Below the pieces are notes generated by a model. The model did no database searches. It had not been told where the DNA came from and saw nothing but the letters and a program-made list of their open reading frames with translations. This document shows, one piece after another, positions 1-12,222 of a stretch of DNA of 64,000 nt. The first letter of the stretch is position 1; every line of letters starts with the position of its first letter. Position numbers and translations under genes: made by a program. The stretch spans positions 4,712,001-4,776,000 of the forward strand of contig NW_026944386.1 of the NCBI RefSeq assembly GCF_033439725.1, in the 5' to 3' direction. The DNA is from Neurospora tetraspora (lineage: Eukaryota; Ascomycota; Sordariomycetes; Sordariales; Sordariaceae).

Positions 1-3000
1 GGTTTCATGTGCCGGACTCCATCGGCCCAGTTGCACTGGCACACATGACCGTCGGAGGCCGGATGTCGTTGATCCAGGCAGTTGCCACCCCCCGAAACAA
101 CCCCGTCTCCGCTCTCGTCGCCCTTCCGCACTCCTTCTGTTCTGCACCAAAACCGATTTCCCATATGGGCGACCAGGAGCCTCCTCCGGCCGGCGTCGTG
201 GCCACTTGTCCGGGTTCACTAGTGATACCCTAGTGTAGTGATCGCGGCCGGTAGTCGTCGGCGTTCGGGATTGGTGTTGCTTGAGATTCTCATCCCCAGA
301 ACTGTCTGTTGCCGCCAGGAAGTTGGCTCCCTCGGCATGTTTAATCCATCACTCGCTTGTTGCTGCTGGGCTCTTTTGTCGTCTTGGCGATCCGTCGAAA
401 AGCTGGAGTCTCCGAAGAACACAAAGATCTTCTAGAGATGCTTCGGCGAGATTCGTGTCGTTGGCCTCCCTTTTATACCCAGACCACCCCTTTCAGCTCC
501 TTCGTCATTCCCAATCGGCAATTCTGGTTCATCCAATCAAGCTCTCCATTCCTTCCTGGCTCTCTCTGCAGGGCGTTGTCATCACACTCACACCCAAGTG
601 CCTGACAGCCACTGGTAGAGGCATGGTGACGTGCATGGTTGTCATGGAGGGTCGCTGCTCATGTTGATGCTTCGCTTACAGCGGTACCTTGAAGAAGTCC
701 GTGGGGTTAATGCCCAAAGTTCTTCTCTCAATCTCTGTGTGAGCTCATCGTTGTTGGACAACCGTCTGTCTTCCTTGCGTTGCTTGGTCGGGGGCCCTGT
801 TCTCTGAAGCCGAGCTTCTGGGCGCCAGGCCCTGTCACCATTCGATGCAACTCATGATGCCTCTCCATGGTGTAGTTCGAGAAACGGCAAAACGAGACCT
901 TGAGCACTTTTCCTCGTTCCCTTGGTGTATGGCTCGTCACTGTCGGACAGGTGACTGGCCTTCCCAATCGCCGCCTAGTCCCGCGCCCAGCACCTGATGA
1001 AGTGGGCTCGGCGACAAAGATGTCTGTCGCCATTCCTCACCATCTCCGCGATGGTCATTCCGTTGCGTAACACGATGCGCAACGTCGTGACGGGATGAAG
1101 ATCTGGTCAAGACCGTCCTCGCTGGGAGGCATCTTGGCGCCAAACAGGCTCAGTGCTTCAGCATCACGGCCAGACACAAGGTCAACAACGATCAGTCGTC
1201 TCCATCACGGAGTTTCACTTAAAGTTTCTTAAGATTAAGATTCGGTGTTGCACCCGTCCGATAACCGACGGATGCCAACCACCCGGCTGGCCTGGAGAGC
1301 AAACACTTTGGCATACTGTAACACCTGTCAGTTTCCGCGCGTTTAATCGAAAGTCTAAACCTAGACGGCGATAGAGTTCGCTTGGGGGCCAATCGTACCA
1401 TTCCCACCTCGCTTCTGACATTGATGCGGTGGAAGGAAACAACAGACCAGTCCGTGTAACCTCACGTGTGATTTGAGTCGGGTCCCTGCGATGCGACAAG
1501 GCTATTCCAACGACCGTCGAAAGTCGACTCGAGAGGATAACCACCAGTTTGGCGAATCCTCGCCGTCAAGGAAATAATCCCATGATAGCCGGAACCTCAA
1601 CTTGGCGCTCGGATCGGCCCAACCCAATTGTCGTGTTGGTAACGCATCGCATTCCTTTCTTCGTCAGGAGACAGCAATCGAGTCAAGCGACAGGATCTAA
1701 AACCTCCCAAGAAAAAACGGTTTGGGCATTTCGACGACACAACAACAACACCGATGGGATGGAATTGGGAGCAGCAGGCTATCTTCTAATTGTAGGAAAC
1801 GTTACATGCAGGCACCCAACATCTGCAACAACAACCGAGCCCTCGGTTCGGTAACCAGAGGGTCACACTCACACACTTCACATTTCAGTCTGGCGCTGGG
1901 AAGTCGTCCAGTGTTCAGTCGTCTTTCTCCGCACTCTTGACATTCTGGGAGACACGGCCGGGGCCCGGGGGTTTGCAGATGCAGGGAGCGGAGCGGGGGA
2001 GATGGAGAGGTTGGGGAAAGTGGAGACACCCTGACGAATCACCTTTCTGTTCCCCAGATTGGGTCACGTGCTGTTTTGCTTGATTTTGCAGGCATCCATT
2101 CGTTGAAACCTTGTCGCGTTTTCGACAGCGAAGAGAACGCAAATGCAAACCGTTGTTTGCTCAAAATTGCGGTTCCAATGGCCCACGCTTTTCGATGCCA
2201 GCAGTTATCTCAATCAACAGCCTCAAGCTACTGCTACTGTAGGCAGACACGATACAGATACGAAGTATGGAGTCTCGAGGCTATCTCATTCGGGCCGGTG
2301 TCCTTTTTTTCTTATCACACATTCGTTTTGATTTGCTTGACTTCTTTTCCGCCCCCCCTTCACGAAGCCCAAATGATGACGGGAGTGATCATTCCCCCAA
2401 CGAGCGCAAGAAGCTTTTGGCGTCGCGGGCGGGTCCTGCTGCCAAGCGGCGTGGCTGGAACCTCGTTTCTTTGCGGCGCAGTTGGGCGATGCAACTTTGT
2501 TGTCGTGGAAGTATCCCGCATCTTAAATTGCTAGCCTCTGCCGCCAAATCAAGCGATCATACTAACAGCACTTGGACTGCTATACTTATCGAACATCATC
2601 TTGCATTCCACTTTTCCCACTTACACCTCAGCACTTCCCCAAAACGGGTCTTTAAATCCGACACGATTATCAACATATCTCTGACCGACTCCACGTGAGT
2701 TCGCTGTCTATTGATTCCGTTGTTTCGTTTTGTTTTCCTCTCATGCCTCTGGCTTTGCTCCAACGAGCCGTCATCTATCTGTTTCAACAACGTCCCGTCT
2801 TACGCCGTCTTGCCGTCTTGTTTGTACGCATTTCCGCATTCCATCTGTCTCAGATTGCGCCGTGGCTTTGATCAATCTGTTCAATAAATCCAGCCTCCAT
2901 TTGTTATACCCGTGCGAGCCGTGTAACAGCGGGGAAAGCTACAGCATAGTTGTCACGTAGCCTGTTGCCCTCCTCTTCCTCTCGAGTCTCGACAACCAGG

Positions 3001-3943
3001 GGATTGCTTTCAATAAATTGTTGGTCGATTCGAAATGGCCATTGGTTCAACCAATGTCAGCCCTTACGAATTACGATAGCCGAGCGTTACATCGGTGGTG
3101 GATTAGCTTGCGGGATGGCACTGGCTCGACTGGGCACTGGGGCACACGATGGCTCACTCTTTCGTCCTGTCTTTTCTTCTGTACCCTGTCCTGTCTAGGC
3201 TACAGGTACCCTGCCTGCAGCATGCAGTGCGGTTGTGTGCGGTCGTGTGCGTACAGTGTTACAGAGCTTCGTCTGATTCACTTTCTATTCTTGACTTGCG
3301 CCGTGTCACCGTAGGGAGGGAACGAGGTTACCTACCTTTTGGCATCTGGGAAAGGTCGCGTATCGTCATCCATCTCAACGTTACTACTACCCTCTTACTT
3401 GAACATCCAACACATCCTTTGGGCTGTACCGTACCGTACTGTACCCTATCTCGTGCTCTTTTCAAGTGAAAGCAGCGGCTTTATCACCTTATCTGTCAAG
3501 TGGCATTGAGAACTCGGATATCAAGCGGGAACCAGGATTGATATCGAACGGGAGAGGTGCTGCATGGTTGATGAAGTGGCACACATGATCTATCACCCTT
3601 ATCTTGATTCGTCTTTGGCTTTGCTGTTTGCCGTGTCTTTGGAGGTCTTCGGCGAACCCGTCGTACGTAGCAGGCGACTAGCACCGGCCACTCCTTCCAG
3701 TTCCAGATTTGGATTCCCACGGTGCGCCGTACCACCTCCCCGGTCCTCGACCAGTCCAAGTCGCACACAAGTTCCCCGCGCCCACGCCGTCGAGACTTGG
3801 CGCTTGACTCTTATTCTGGTCTTCCCCCAATTCTTGACCTCCAATTCACTTCCCTTCCCCCTTCTTCATTCCTCTAAATTGCTTTCCCCTCAACTGTCGG
3901 GAACTGTTTACCCATTGACCCAGCAGTTCACGACAACGCCACC
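1..3943. other. Long non-coding region upstream of the UNC-93-like gene
   Basis: I see no convincing gene here. Open frames on both strands are short and lack recognisable domains or consistent splice signals. The last 150 bases are pyrimidine-rich, as is usual for promoters and 5' leaders of filamentous ascomycetes, and lead into a strong start context at 3944. A short GTACC/GTACT microsatellite lies near 3427-3443. Confidence 0.5.
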
Positions 3944-5663
3944 ATGGCCGACGAAAAGCAACCGGCCGTCGCCCCGGCCCCCGATGCGACTCGCGAAGTC
4001 ACCAGCAAAGATGGCTCCCACGAAGAGATCACCACTCCTACTCGTCCTCCCGGCTGGATGTACAAGGGCTTCAGGGTCTTCGGCCACGAGCTCTGGTACG
4101 CCTCGCCCCTCGTCCAGCTTCTCTTGGTCGCCTTGGTCTGCTTCATGTGTCCCGGCATGTACAACGCCCTCAGCGGTCTCGGCGGCGGTGGACAAGTCGA
4201 CCACTCGGCCCAGGACGACGCCAGTACCGCGCTTTACTCAACTTTCGCTGTGGTCGCCTTCTTCTCCGGCTCCATCGCCAACAAGCTCGGCGTGCGCTTG
4301 ACTCTTTCCTTCGGCGGTCTGGGATACGTCATCTACATTGCTTCTTTCCTCAGCTACAACCACAACCAAAACCACGGCTTCGTCGTCTTCGCCGGCGCTC
4401 TTCTCGGTGTTTGCGCCGGTCTCCTCTGGACCGCCCAGGGCACCATCATGATGTCCTACCCCACCGAGGACATGAAAGGCCGTTATATCTCCTGGTTCTG
4501 GATCATTTTCAACCTCGGCGCCGTCATCGGCTCCCTGATTCCCCTCGGTCAAAACATCCACAAAGTCGCCGGCCCCGTAACCGACGGCACCTACGTCGGC
4601 TTCCTAGTGCTCACCTTGATCGGCGCCATCCTGGCCCTGATGCTCTGCGACGTCGACAAAGTCCAGCGCGAAGACGGCAGCAAGGTGATCATGATGAAGA
4701 ACCCCTCCTGGATCACCGAGTTCAAGGGCCTCTTTGAGACCATCACCTCCGCCCCCTGGGTCGTCCTTTTGTTTCCCATGTTCTTCGCCTCCAACACCTT
4801 CTACACCTACCAGTCCAACGACATGAACGGCTCCCAGTTCAACACGCGCACCAAAGCGCTCAACAACACGCTCTACTGGCTCGCGCAAATCTTTGGCGCC
4901 GTCATTGTTGGTTATGCCCTGGATTTCGCGGGCGCGAGACGCTCGGTTCGCGCCAAGGGCAGTTTTGTTATGCTGATTGTCCTGACCATGGCTATTTGGG
5001 GCGGCGGGTACGCGTGGCAGAAGGATCAGCCGACGAGGGAGGAGACGGCTGAGAAGGACTTTGTGACGGTCGATTGGACGGATGGTGGGAAGAAGTATGT
5101 TGGCCCGATGTTTTTGTACATGTTTTATGGGTTTTATGATGCCGCTTGGCAGACTTGCATTTATTGGTAAGCTTTCCCCTTTTCTGGGTGGGATCGGTTC
5201 GGGCCGGTGGACGACGATGCTTGGTGTTGCAATGACGAGGAACTAACGGAGTTTTGTGCAACAGGTACATGGGCGCTCTCTCCAACTCCGGCCGCAAGGC
5301 CGCCAACCTCGCTGGTTTCTACAAGGGCATTCAGAGCGCTGGCGCTGCTGTGTTCTGGCGCTTGGACGGCTTGAAGAAGCCTTTTGATACCATGTTTGGT
5401 GCTACTGTAAGTTTTCTTTCCCCGTCTTCCCCTGGATCTTCTCCAAGTACTGACCAGTTCTGTCACAGTGGGGTCTCCTAGGCGGCGCCCTCCTCATCGC
5501 CGCTCCCGTCATCTGGATGAAGATCCAGGATACCGTTCCCCTCGAACAAGATCTTAAGTTCAGCGACGAGACCGTTGCAGATGTTGCGGGAGCCCAGGGG
5601 GTTGCTGGTCAGGCCCAACCCGAGGCGGTGGGTGCTAAGGAGACGGCTAAGGAGGTCGTTTGA
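3944..5663 (+). CDS. UNC-93-like (DUF895) major-facilitator membrane protein
   Basis: Three exons, 3944-5166, 5265-5406 and 5469-5663, give 519 residues. Introns have GTAAGC/ACAG and GTAAGT/ACAG borders, and the first contains CTAAC. The start sits in GCCACCATGG, a near-ideal eukaryotic context. After a polar N-terminus (about 35 residues) come roughly ten to twelve hydrophobic segments separated by short loops. Family-like stretches include FWIIFNLGAVIGSLIPLGQN near residue 187 and the loop NDMNGSQFNTRTKALNN near residue 290. The spliced third exon supplies the last membrane segment and a charged cytosolic tail. Fungal UNC-93/DUF895 proteins are MFS-fold plasma or organelle membrane proteins; the substrate is unknown. 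Family assignment is confident, function is not. Confidence 0.9.
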
Positions 5664-6442
5664 GCTTGGTTCTCGACGATCTTTCTTGCTTGGAGTTGTT
5701 GCTCATGTGCGGGTAACGGAACGCACCAAATATGGGATTTGTTTGAGTAATGTTGGAATGAAATATACGAGAAGGTAATGCAGAAATGGGGTGGATGGGT
5801 GGATAATCTGGTCGAACTTGTCGGAGCTCAGGGGATTGCTGTTTATGGATTATATGATACCACGACGGACGGACGGATGATACAACTGACGCCGTACATA
5901 ACTTTCTTATAGTAATGTAGTGATGACTGTAACTTTCTTGGTGTCATAGTGCCTATGTCATTGTGTATTTGGATTCATTTTCGGCGATCTCGGGGTCCTA
6001 CCGGCATCGTTTGGTGTCAGTTGACTCGTGACAGCAGTTTGCACCTTGAAGCTATCGCCATGTCTTGGCATTGATTGGCGCTAGAGGAGTGTAGGTGGAT
6101 CACTGGACACGGTCCAAAGCAAGGTCACCCCGTCGACCCTTCAAAACTTTATGTCAACCACGTCGCATTTCCGTTTGTTTCGTTTCGTCTTGATCACTGA
6201 CTCTGCCTTTATCCAGTTGCATCAGCTCATTTCTCTCCAACGAGTGCCCGTCGGACGACGGTGAACAGTCTTCGCAACGACCCCTTCCCACCCAACATAC
6301 TCTGCCAATGGTACAAAGTACTCGTCAGGGATACAAGAGAACTGAAATGATCTACCTTGGACTTGTGGCAGGGCAAGGAAGCGATGGAGGCGATCAAGCC
6401 GAATGATGATGCATTGGAGCACAGTCAATACAGAATTGAAGA

Positions 6443-6448
6443 TATAAG
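6443..6448 (+). promoter_or_regulatory. TATA-like element of the 5S rRNA remnant
   Basis: TATAAG lies about 29 bases before the 5' end of the 5S-like sequence at 6472. Neurospora-type 5S genes carry a TATA-like element at about this distance, so this supports a once functional 5S promoter rather than a random match. Confidence 0.5.
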
Positions 6449-6471
6449 CAGCCTTCAAGAAGAGAACAAGC

Positions 6472-6550
6472 ACATACGACCATAGATGGTAGAAAACTCG
6501 GGATCCCGTCCGCTCTCCCATAGATAAGCTACCATATCGGAGGACTATCT
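6472..6550 (+). pseudogene. 5S rRNA gene remnant, 5' portion
   Basis: The sequence begins ACATACGACCATAG, the conserved 5' end of filamentous-ascomycete 5S rRNA, and runs with recognisable 5S features (CCCGTCCGCTC, CATAGATAAGC) to about position 80 of the roughly 120-nt RNA. ATGGTAG (6485-6491) is the exact reverse complement of CTACCAT (6530-6536), so helix II is intact. Similarity fades after GGACTA, and the 3' arm with the conserved CCAGCGAATCCCAGG and the closing GTTGTATGT is missing. A TATA-like box lies 29 bases upstream. I read it as a 5S gene cut off in its 3' third. Confidence 0.75.
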
Positions 6551-7145
6551 ATGGGAGCCGTTTTCGACAGGGGTTTGGATGACTCAGCTGAAAACGCCGC
6601 CCCCGTTTCTTGTACCGTTTTCCCATTGCCTTCGCCGTCGAGTGCACCGTTCCACTTACGCCAAGCCCAGCTGAGGGGGCTAGGCATACACTACACAACC
6701 TACTTACCCCTGCCATTTACCCCTGACACCTACTCCATATACTTAGTACTTCTAACTGGGAGGTGTGGTTGGCTTTTGGGAGGTGTGGTTGGCTTTGGTA
6801 AACACTCTTCTCCGTACGTATATCACTTCAGGCGAGTTAGAAGGGCCTCAAGATATATATTGCGTCTTTACCCTCAGATTCCTGACTGAACCAAACAAGC
6901 ACACTTTTGTCCCATTCTCATTGCATTCACTGTATATCCATTCTTCCCAGTTGATTCTACCGCATGAATTACGGCCCCTACGTTGCGAGGGTTGCGTTGG
7001 TTTTTCATATGAAACCCTCCTTCCGAGTTTTCTAATGAATTTCTCCTCCCAAACATACTGAGCTCGTTAGCTATTGCAGCTTGAGAGGGTATTGTTTGAG
7101 TCTCACGGTGCCGATCACACTCCATCCATATGTAATACGGAAGGG

Positions 7146-9807
7146 ATGGAGCTACAAAAACCGCCGATACCGCCGATTGTACCCGACGACGAAGAACGGA
7201 AAAGAAGAGCATTTGCCGACGTCGACGAATTTACGGTAACAACACATGAGCGTTCGCTTTGTAAGAAGACCAAAGCCGAGCGAGAACGCGCGTGGTGTCT
7301 ATGGAATAGGTATGTACCTTATCATTTTGCTGTTTTCTTTAATATTGCGTACTAACGCCTTTTAGATTTGTCACAGATGTGTTACAATTAACACAAAAAG
7401 AGGCTGATAAGGTTTGGTTTGGCGTGTGCCAAAACAAGAAAAAGTCCATTGCTATCTGCAAGAGCTTTCTGGCCGACTATACACGCTATGCAAGATGCAG
7501 GCGTCTGTATATAGACGGTACCGAGGAACAGAAGCAGGTACCAACAGTTCAATCAGTAGTGACTATTATTGCTTTATGGAAGCATATAGTAGCTCAAGCT
7601 GATGCTGTAGTGCTCGCGAAGAGAAGGGATCATGATTCAAATGAAGATTCAGACGAATGTTCCGAACAATGGACATTGCTTGGCAACCGTGGGAAGGCCC
7701 GTGGAGAGGTTATCCAGGTAGATTCCCTCCTTACCCGTACCGATACTGTGTACTGACATTTCTTCTCACAGTGGATCCAATCAACTCTTGCACAAAAGTT
7801 CAACCTCTCATGCAAACAAACATTTGAGAAAACCGAAGCCACAACAGACGATGTTCTGCTTATTCTTAGCACTTTGTGGGAACGCGCAGTCGATATACCT
7901 TGTGATCCTAGACATCGGCTTGCCTTTCATACATTGGTGCTGATAGGAAGCATTGGCTTTCGGCCCGGCACTTATGATAACATGCTTTATCGACAAGTCA
8001 AGCTACTTGTCATTCGCGATCCGGATACAAAGCAGGCAAGGCTTGTCGCTGAGATCACGATCAATCAAAACAAGCTATCGGCTAACAAAATTGATAAGGG
8101 GGCAGATGTGTATGTATTCTTGCCTTTAACCGTTGATCCAAACTAACTCTTTCTAGGGTGACCTTTTCTGCTACTATGGTACCATGCCAGATCGTTTGTT
8201 TAGTTACGTTTGTAGCTATTCAAGCTCTACATGATGATGCCTTCAAAACAGAGTTTTCGTCCTTCGACGAATTACTTCAGCGTCCAAACTTGGAAGATGT
8301 TGATTGCATTGAACTTGGGTGGAAGGATGGGATGCAGGAAAAGCCTATCTTTCCCTTAAAGTACTACAAATATCTGGAACTTTGGAACCGGACATGGTTG
8401 GTAGCGGGCAACAGAAACACTCTCCGGCCCTATGCGCTGCGAATCGGCGGTGGAAATAAAATTGATGGTAAGAACCCTTTACCCGTTTCCCTTACTATTT
8501 TGCTTACAATTTTTACACAAGGTTCCCTTACATCCGCTATTCGAAACCACATCCTGAGCCATAACACAAAAACATTCGAAACCTCTTACCAAGCGAGGCA
8601 TATTCCACACAATTTGATGTCATTCGTTTTCGATAGTACATCTGAAGACGATTCCAAGCTATTCAAGCTATTGGCCTCCGCATCCTTGCGCAGGGATGAC
8701 AAAGCACCGCTTTACCCGACAGCGGCTACGCTAGAAACGTTTGAAAATCGCGAGTATATGAAAGCACTTCGCGCACAGCGTCGTCACTTCCGGGAAGAGC
8801 TCAAACTCTCTGCAGACCATAGAGAGGTAAAGCAACTTACCGCAAAAATTGGAGATCTACGGACGGTATTGTCAAAGTTGGCTGTCAAGCAGGCTCGAGA
8901 AAACTACTTCGCTGAAGTTGATTCCCTTAGGGCTCGTGGCCTATCAACCGAAGATATGCCAGCCCCCCCTCCAAATCCTTTCAGATGCTCCTTCGGTCCC
9001 AGTTTACCTGCAGCAACAATCATTGGTCGATACTTGAACCCCAAAGATCCGGTTTCCGACACCGCTACGAAAATAGTTTTTCCAAATTCGACCGACAGTG
9101 GTTCTGACCAAACTACCCAAAAGCGGCTTGCAGTATCGGAAATGCTTTTTGCGTATCTGAATGATAGGTACGGAGAAGTAGAAGGGATTGCTCAGGAAAT
9201 GGAGCAAACAGCCTCCGAACATAAGAAAGCAGCTTCCACGCTCTCTACATGTCTTCTCTGCCTACAAAGCTTCACTCGTCGACGTAACCTCAGTAGACAT
9301 CATCGGAGCGTCCATTTCACGGCAACGACCTTTGAACCTTTCTCATGCCCCGAATGTCAGCGGCAAGGAAAGGAAGAGTATAGAATCGAGAGGGCATCGG
9401 AGTGGAGTAACTATGTCGAAAGAGTACATGGTTCCATCAATACTCCGGATCTCTTCACTAAGCCAATCGTCAAACCCAAACCAATGGCTACAACTACCAA
9501 GTCGAAATCCGCTCCTTGTTTAAGATGCGGCCAATTGTTCTATGCCGGAAATAGTTTTTGAAGGCATATGAATAAGTATCACAAAATCGACAAGCCAGTC
9601 GATTGTCCCAAATGTAAGGGAGAAGGGGAGAATATCCAGATTAGTGACCTCGCTTCGTGGCTTACACATACGTCGGATGTTCACGGTTGTAATGGGCAAA
9701 CAGGAGTTGTTATTGATAAGGAATGCCTACCAAAACAGGGACAGAAGAAGAGGAAAGGAGAAAACATAGTGGAGGAAGCTATAAAACGTACTAAATTAGA
9801 ATCCTAA
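7146..9807 (+). pseudogene. DUF3435 tyrosine recombinase (captain-like) with C2H2 fingers, premature stop
   Basis: Exons 7146-7309, 7366-7717, 7772-8109, 8157-8467 and 8522-9561 splice in phase to 734 residues ending at TGA 9559-9561; the same frame stays open to a second stop at 9805-9807 (82 more codons). DUF3435 hallmarks are present: GFRPGT with a candidate catalytic Arg near residue 236, ALRIGGG with Arg near 380, AIRNHILSH, and FETSYQAR with a candidate nucleophile Tyr near 411, then SLRRDDKAP. A coiled-coil and four C2H2-type fingers follow. The stop falls inside the third finger, between its Cys pair and its RHMNKYH part, so the last finger and basic tail are lost. DUF3435 proteins move large fungal elements (Starships) or Crypton-like elements. 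The recombinase core looks intact; whether the shortened protein works is unknown. Confidence 0.85.
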
Positions 9808-10477
9808 GTATATAGAATACAAACAAGAATGCTGTCTCCATCTCTCCCACCGAGATATCTCCTCCTGGAACCACGATGCCACATCTCGCTCTCTACAAGC
9901 GTGCTCTGATCCAAAGTATAATCGACTGTAAACTAAAGGTGACACGGATCCAAAAGATGACGACTCAGCAGAAATAGTCGGCTGTACTGCCCGCGCGATC
10001 CCCGCATCCGATCAAACCTGCTTCACTTCGGAACTACAACGGCACCACCAAACGGCAATCTCGCTTTGTTGGGGCGGCCTCACGCCACAAATAGGTTGAC
10101 TCGGGGATTCGCGACATTGCGATGTTCACGTTGAAGAATCTTCCAGTAGCTCGCTACCTTCGCCCTTCTCAAAAGAACTAGAACTGGAAGTGATACACAC
10201 TATTGCGTCATAGACTCTAAACATCCAAGGCATCCGTCCTAGATTCAAGAAAATTTTCACCTGTTGGTGATATCCAATACATATGACACCGTGAGATATA
10301 CAGTATCGTTAAGTCATCCTTGTATAACTAGGCCATCACTTTGAGATGCTACGTTTTCCTGACCCGCCAGTCTCTCCTCTCTCCATAGCAGACACATCAT
10401 ACTCAATCAACCGTATACACGCTTGCTCGATCTCACAACATCTCTGTTCCAAGCCCAGAAACCCTGCCCTTGTCACA

Positions 10478-10634
10478 ATGAAGGCCAGTATATAAAGACG
10501 GCCTTTCCAGGCCTCTTTAGATACTGGCTCTTCAGCAAGCAACAACTGATACAATCGACCAGTACCTTTCGGCTACTACTACCATTATTCTTATTTCCCA
10601 GCGATATACTCCTGTGCTTGTAACGGTTCGTCAC
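10478..10634 (-). repeat. LTR fragment (same family as the solo LTRs at 18 and 19.7 kb)
   Basis: From TATATAAAGACGGCC to GGTTCGTCACA this is nearly identical to the right two-fifths of the solo LTR at 17977-18298. It shares the TATATAA box, the CTTTCGGCTACTACTACC tract and the terminal TCGTCACA. The other part of the LTR is absent, and no matching target duplication is seen, so it is a truncated copy. Orientation is opposite to the TGTGACG-first copy at 19624. Confidence 0.75.
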
Positions 10635-11332
10635 ACGTTGCTTGCTCATCAATTTGCACACTAGTATTCTGGGATCTGCTGCTGCACCCAAAGTTTCCTC
10701 AATCAAGTTTTCCTCAAACCTCACCTTGTGTCACACGGACACTCGCCGGTGACATTCACCAACACTTCAGAGATAGAGTTATTGAGGCTCTGCGGCCTCA
10801 AGGCGTAGGATCAGCCTCATCGATGCCTTGCGGCCTCAGACGTCAAGGATCAGCCTCGCCCAACCTAACTCCCTGTCACCGACATCAACACAGCCGAAAC
10901 GTCACCAGGCTATCGAGCCAACCTTCGAACTGCCGACTGAAATTACCGACAGCGCTAAACACTTCCACAGAGCAACTACAGCCAACCAAGCAGAAGCAGG
11001 ACGACTGGACGAAGGTCAGCGTCAGAAGGAAGAAGGAGAATGGTTGAAGGCATCCAGAAAGATCCACTTGTATGCAGATCAACTAGATAGACAAGCGTCG
11101 ATGCCTGGAGGCCTCCGGCCGTAAAGGCTCGGTACGTACCGACCTTCTTTGGTATAAGAAGGCCTTGGAGCTTAGCCTTCCTCTGGAGGTTGAAAGGATC
11201 AACAAGGCCTTCGAGACCAAAGAAGATTATCAGTGGAATTGGACCTTCTTGTTCCAAGCCCCGAATACTGCCCTTGTCACACCCAGGGACCTGAACCATC
11301 TAACTGTCATTGGGATCTAATCAATAAGCAAA

Positions 11333-11620
11333 ATGCTCTCTAGAGCAGTATGCTAGAACGATCCTAGGGTAGAACGAACAACGAACAACAATCCGAAGTC
11401 AGAAACGATCCTAGACAGTAGAACGATCCTGAGCTAGAACCATCCAAGAAACTAGAACAATCCTATACTAGAACGATCTTGAGCTAGAGCGATCCCAGAC
11501 ACTAGAACAATTCTATACGAAAACGATCCCAAATACTAGAACGATCCTAGGGTAGAAGAATTCTAAACTAGAGCGATTCTGAGCCAGAACGGTCCTAAGC
11601 TAGAATAATCCTGAGCCTGT
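11333..11620. repeat. Degenerate minisatellite, unit about CTAGAACGATCCTGAG
   Basis: About fifteen imperfect copies of a 15-18 base unit follow one another, with core AGAACGATCC and spacer variants such as TAGGGT, TGAGCT and CAGACACT. Units vary by substitution and small indels. No coding frame runs through it. Function, if any, is unknown. Confidence 0.75.
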
Positions 11621-11940
11621 TACTCGCACAACAATCAAAGTCCTATCTTAGTGCTTGCCTGCGCCCCGTAACACTTTCCATTGATTATACTTTGACCAAG
11701 GACCTTGCGAGGACAGAGCTACCTACCAATAACTTGGAGCTCCTCTATCTTAGTATTAGCTTTTTCAAATCTTCGTCTTCATCCTTCAGCAGCAGGGGCG
11801 TAAAGTTGTAGAACTCGTTGCCCTATTCCGGGTTATCACAACCAAGTTCAAAGCCGCAGGTGGAATTCTGAGTTGGAAATGCCGCAATGGAGTGATAACC
11901 ATTCACAAAACTGTGAACTTCTTCTCATCATCCAGCATGG

Positions 11941-12222
11941 TTGATCCAGAAAGAGGAGTATCATTTCATCGCTCATACAAGCGAAATTACTAATGTGAAG
12001 GAAAGTCTCGAGTACCTTCAACACCTACTCAGTGGTATAAAGCCACAGGTTAAGCTGCGATTCCCTGCATCCAAACCAAGACCATGTAGCTGTGACGAAG
12101 CTACTGCAAATGTGTTGGCTCACCCAAGCACCACCAAGGAAGAGACCATTTATCCGATCGAGGAGAATCAAGGCCTCTACCATTGTACCAAGCTTGGCCA
12201 TGACTGGGCAGTCATGGCTTAA
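11941..12222 (+). other. Unrecognised open-frame fragment
   Basis: A 93-residue frame with mixed polar composition lies beside reading-frame debris just upstream (11800-11940). I recognise no domain and see no clean splice sites joining it to other coding sequence. It is most likely part of a decayed gene; it may also be chance. Confidence 0.2.

Larger units (their letters stand above)
5664..7145. other. Intergenic region holding a 5S remnant and a small tandem repeat
   Basis: No protein gene is visible. The stretch holds the 3' flank of the transporter gene, the 5' part of a 5S rRNA gene (6472 on), a 20-bp tandem duplication of GGGAGGTGTGGTTGGCTTT near 6758-6796, and the upstream region of the DUF3435 gene. 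Confidence 0.6.

Noticed and set aside
281-667. 128-codon frame near the left edge
   Set aside because: Overlapping frames of similar length, no domain and no conserved composition.
11333-11620. CRISPR-like array
   Set aside because: Units are contiguous and degenerate with no unique spacers, and the DNA is eukaryotic nuclear.
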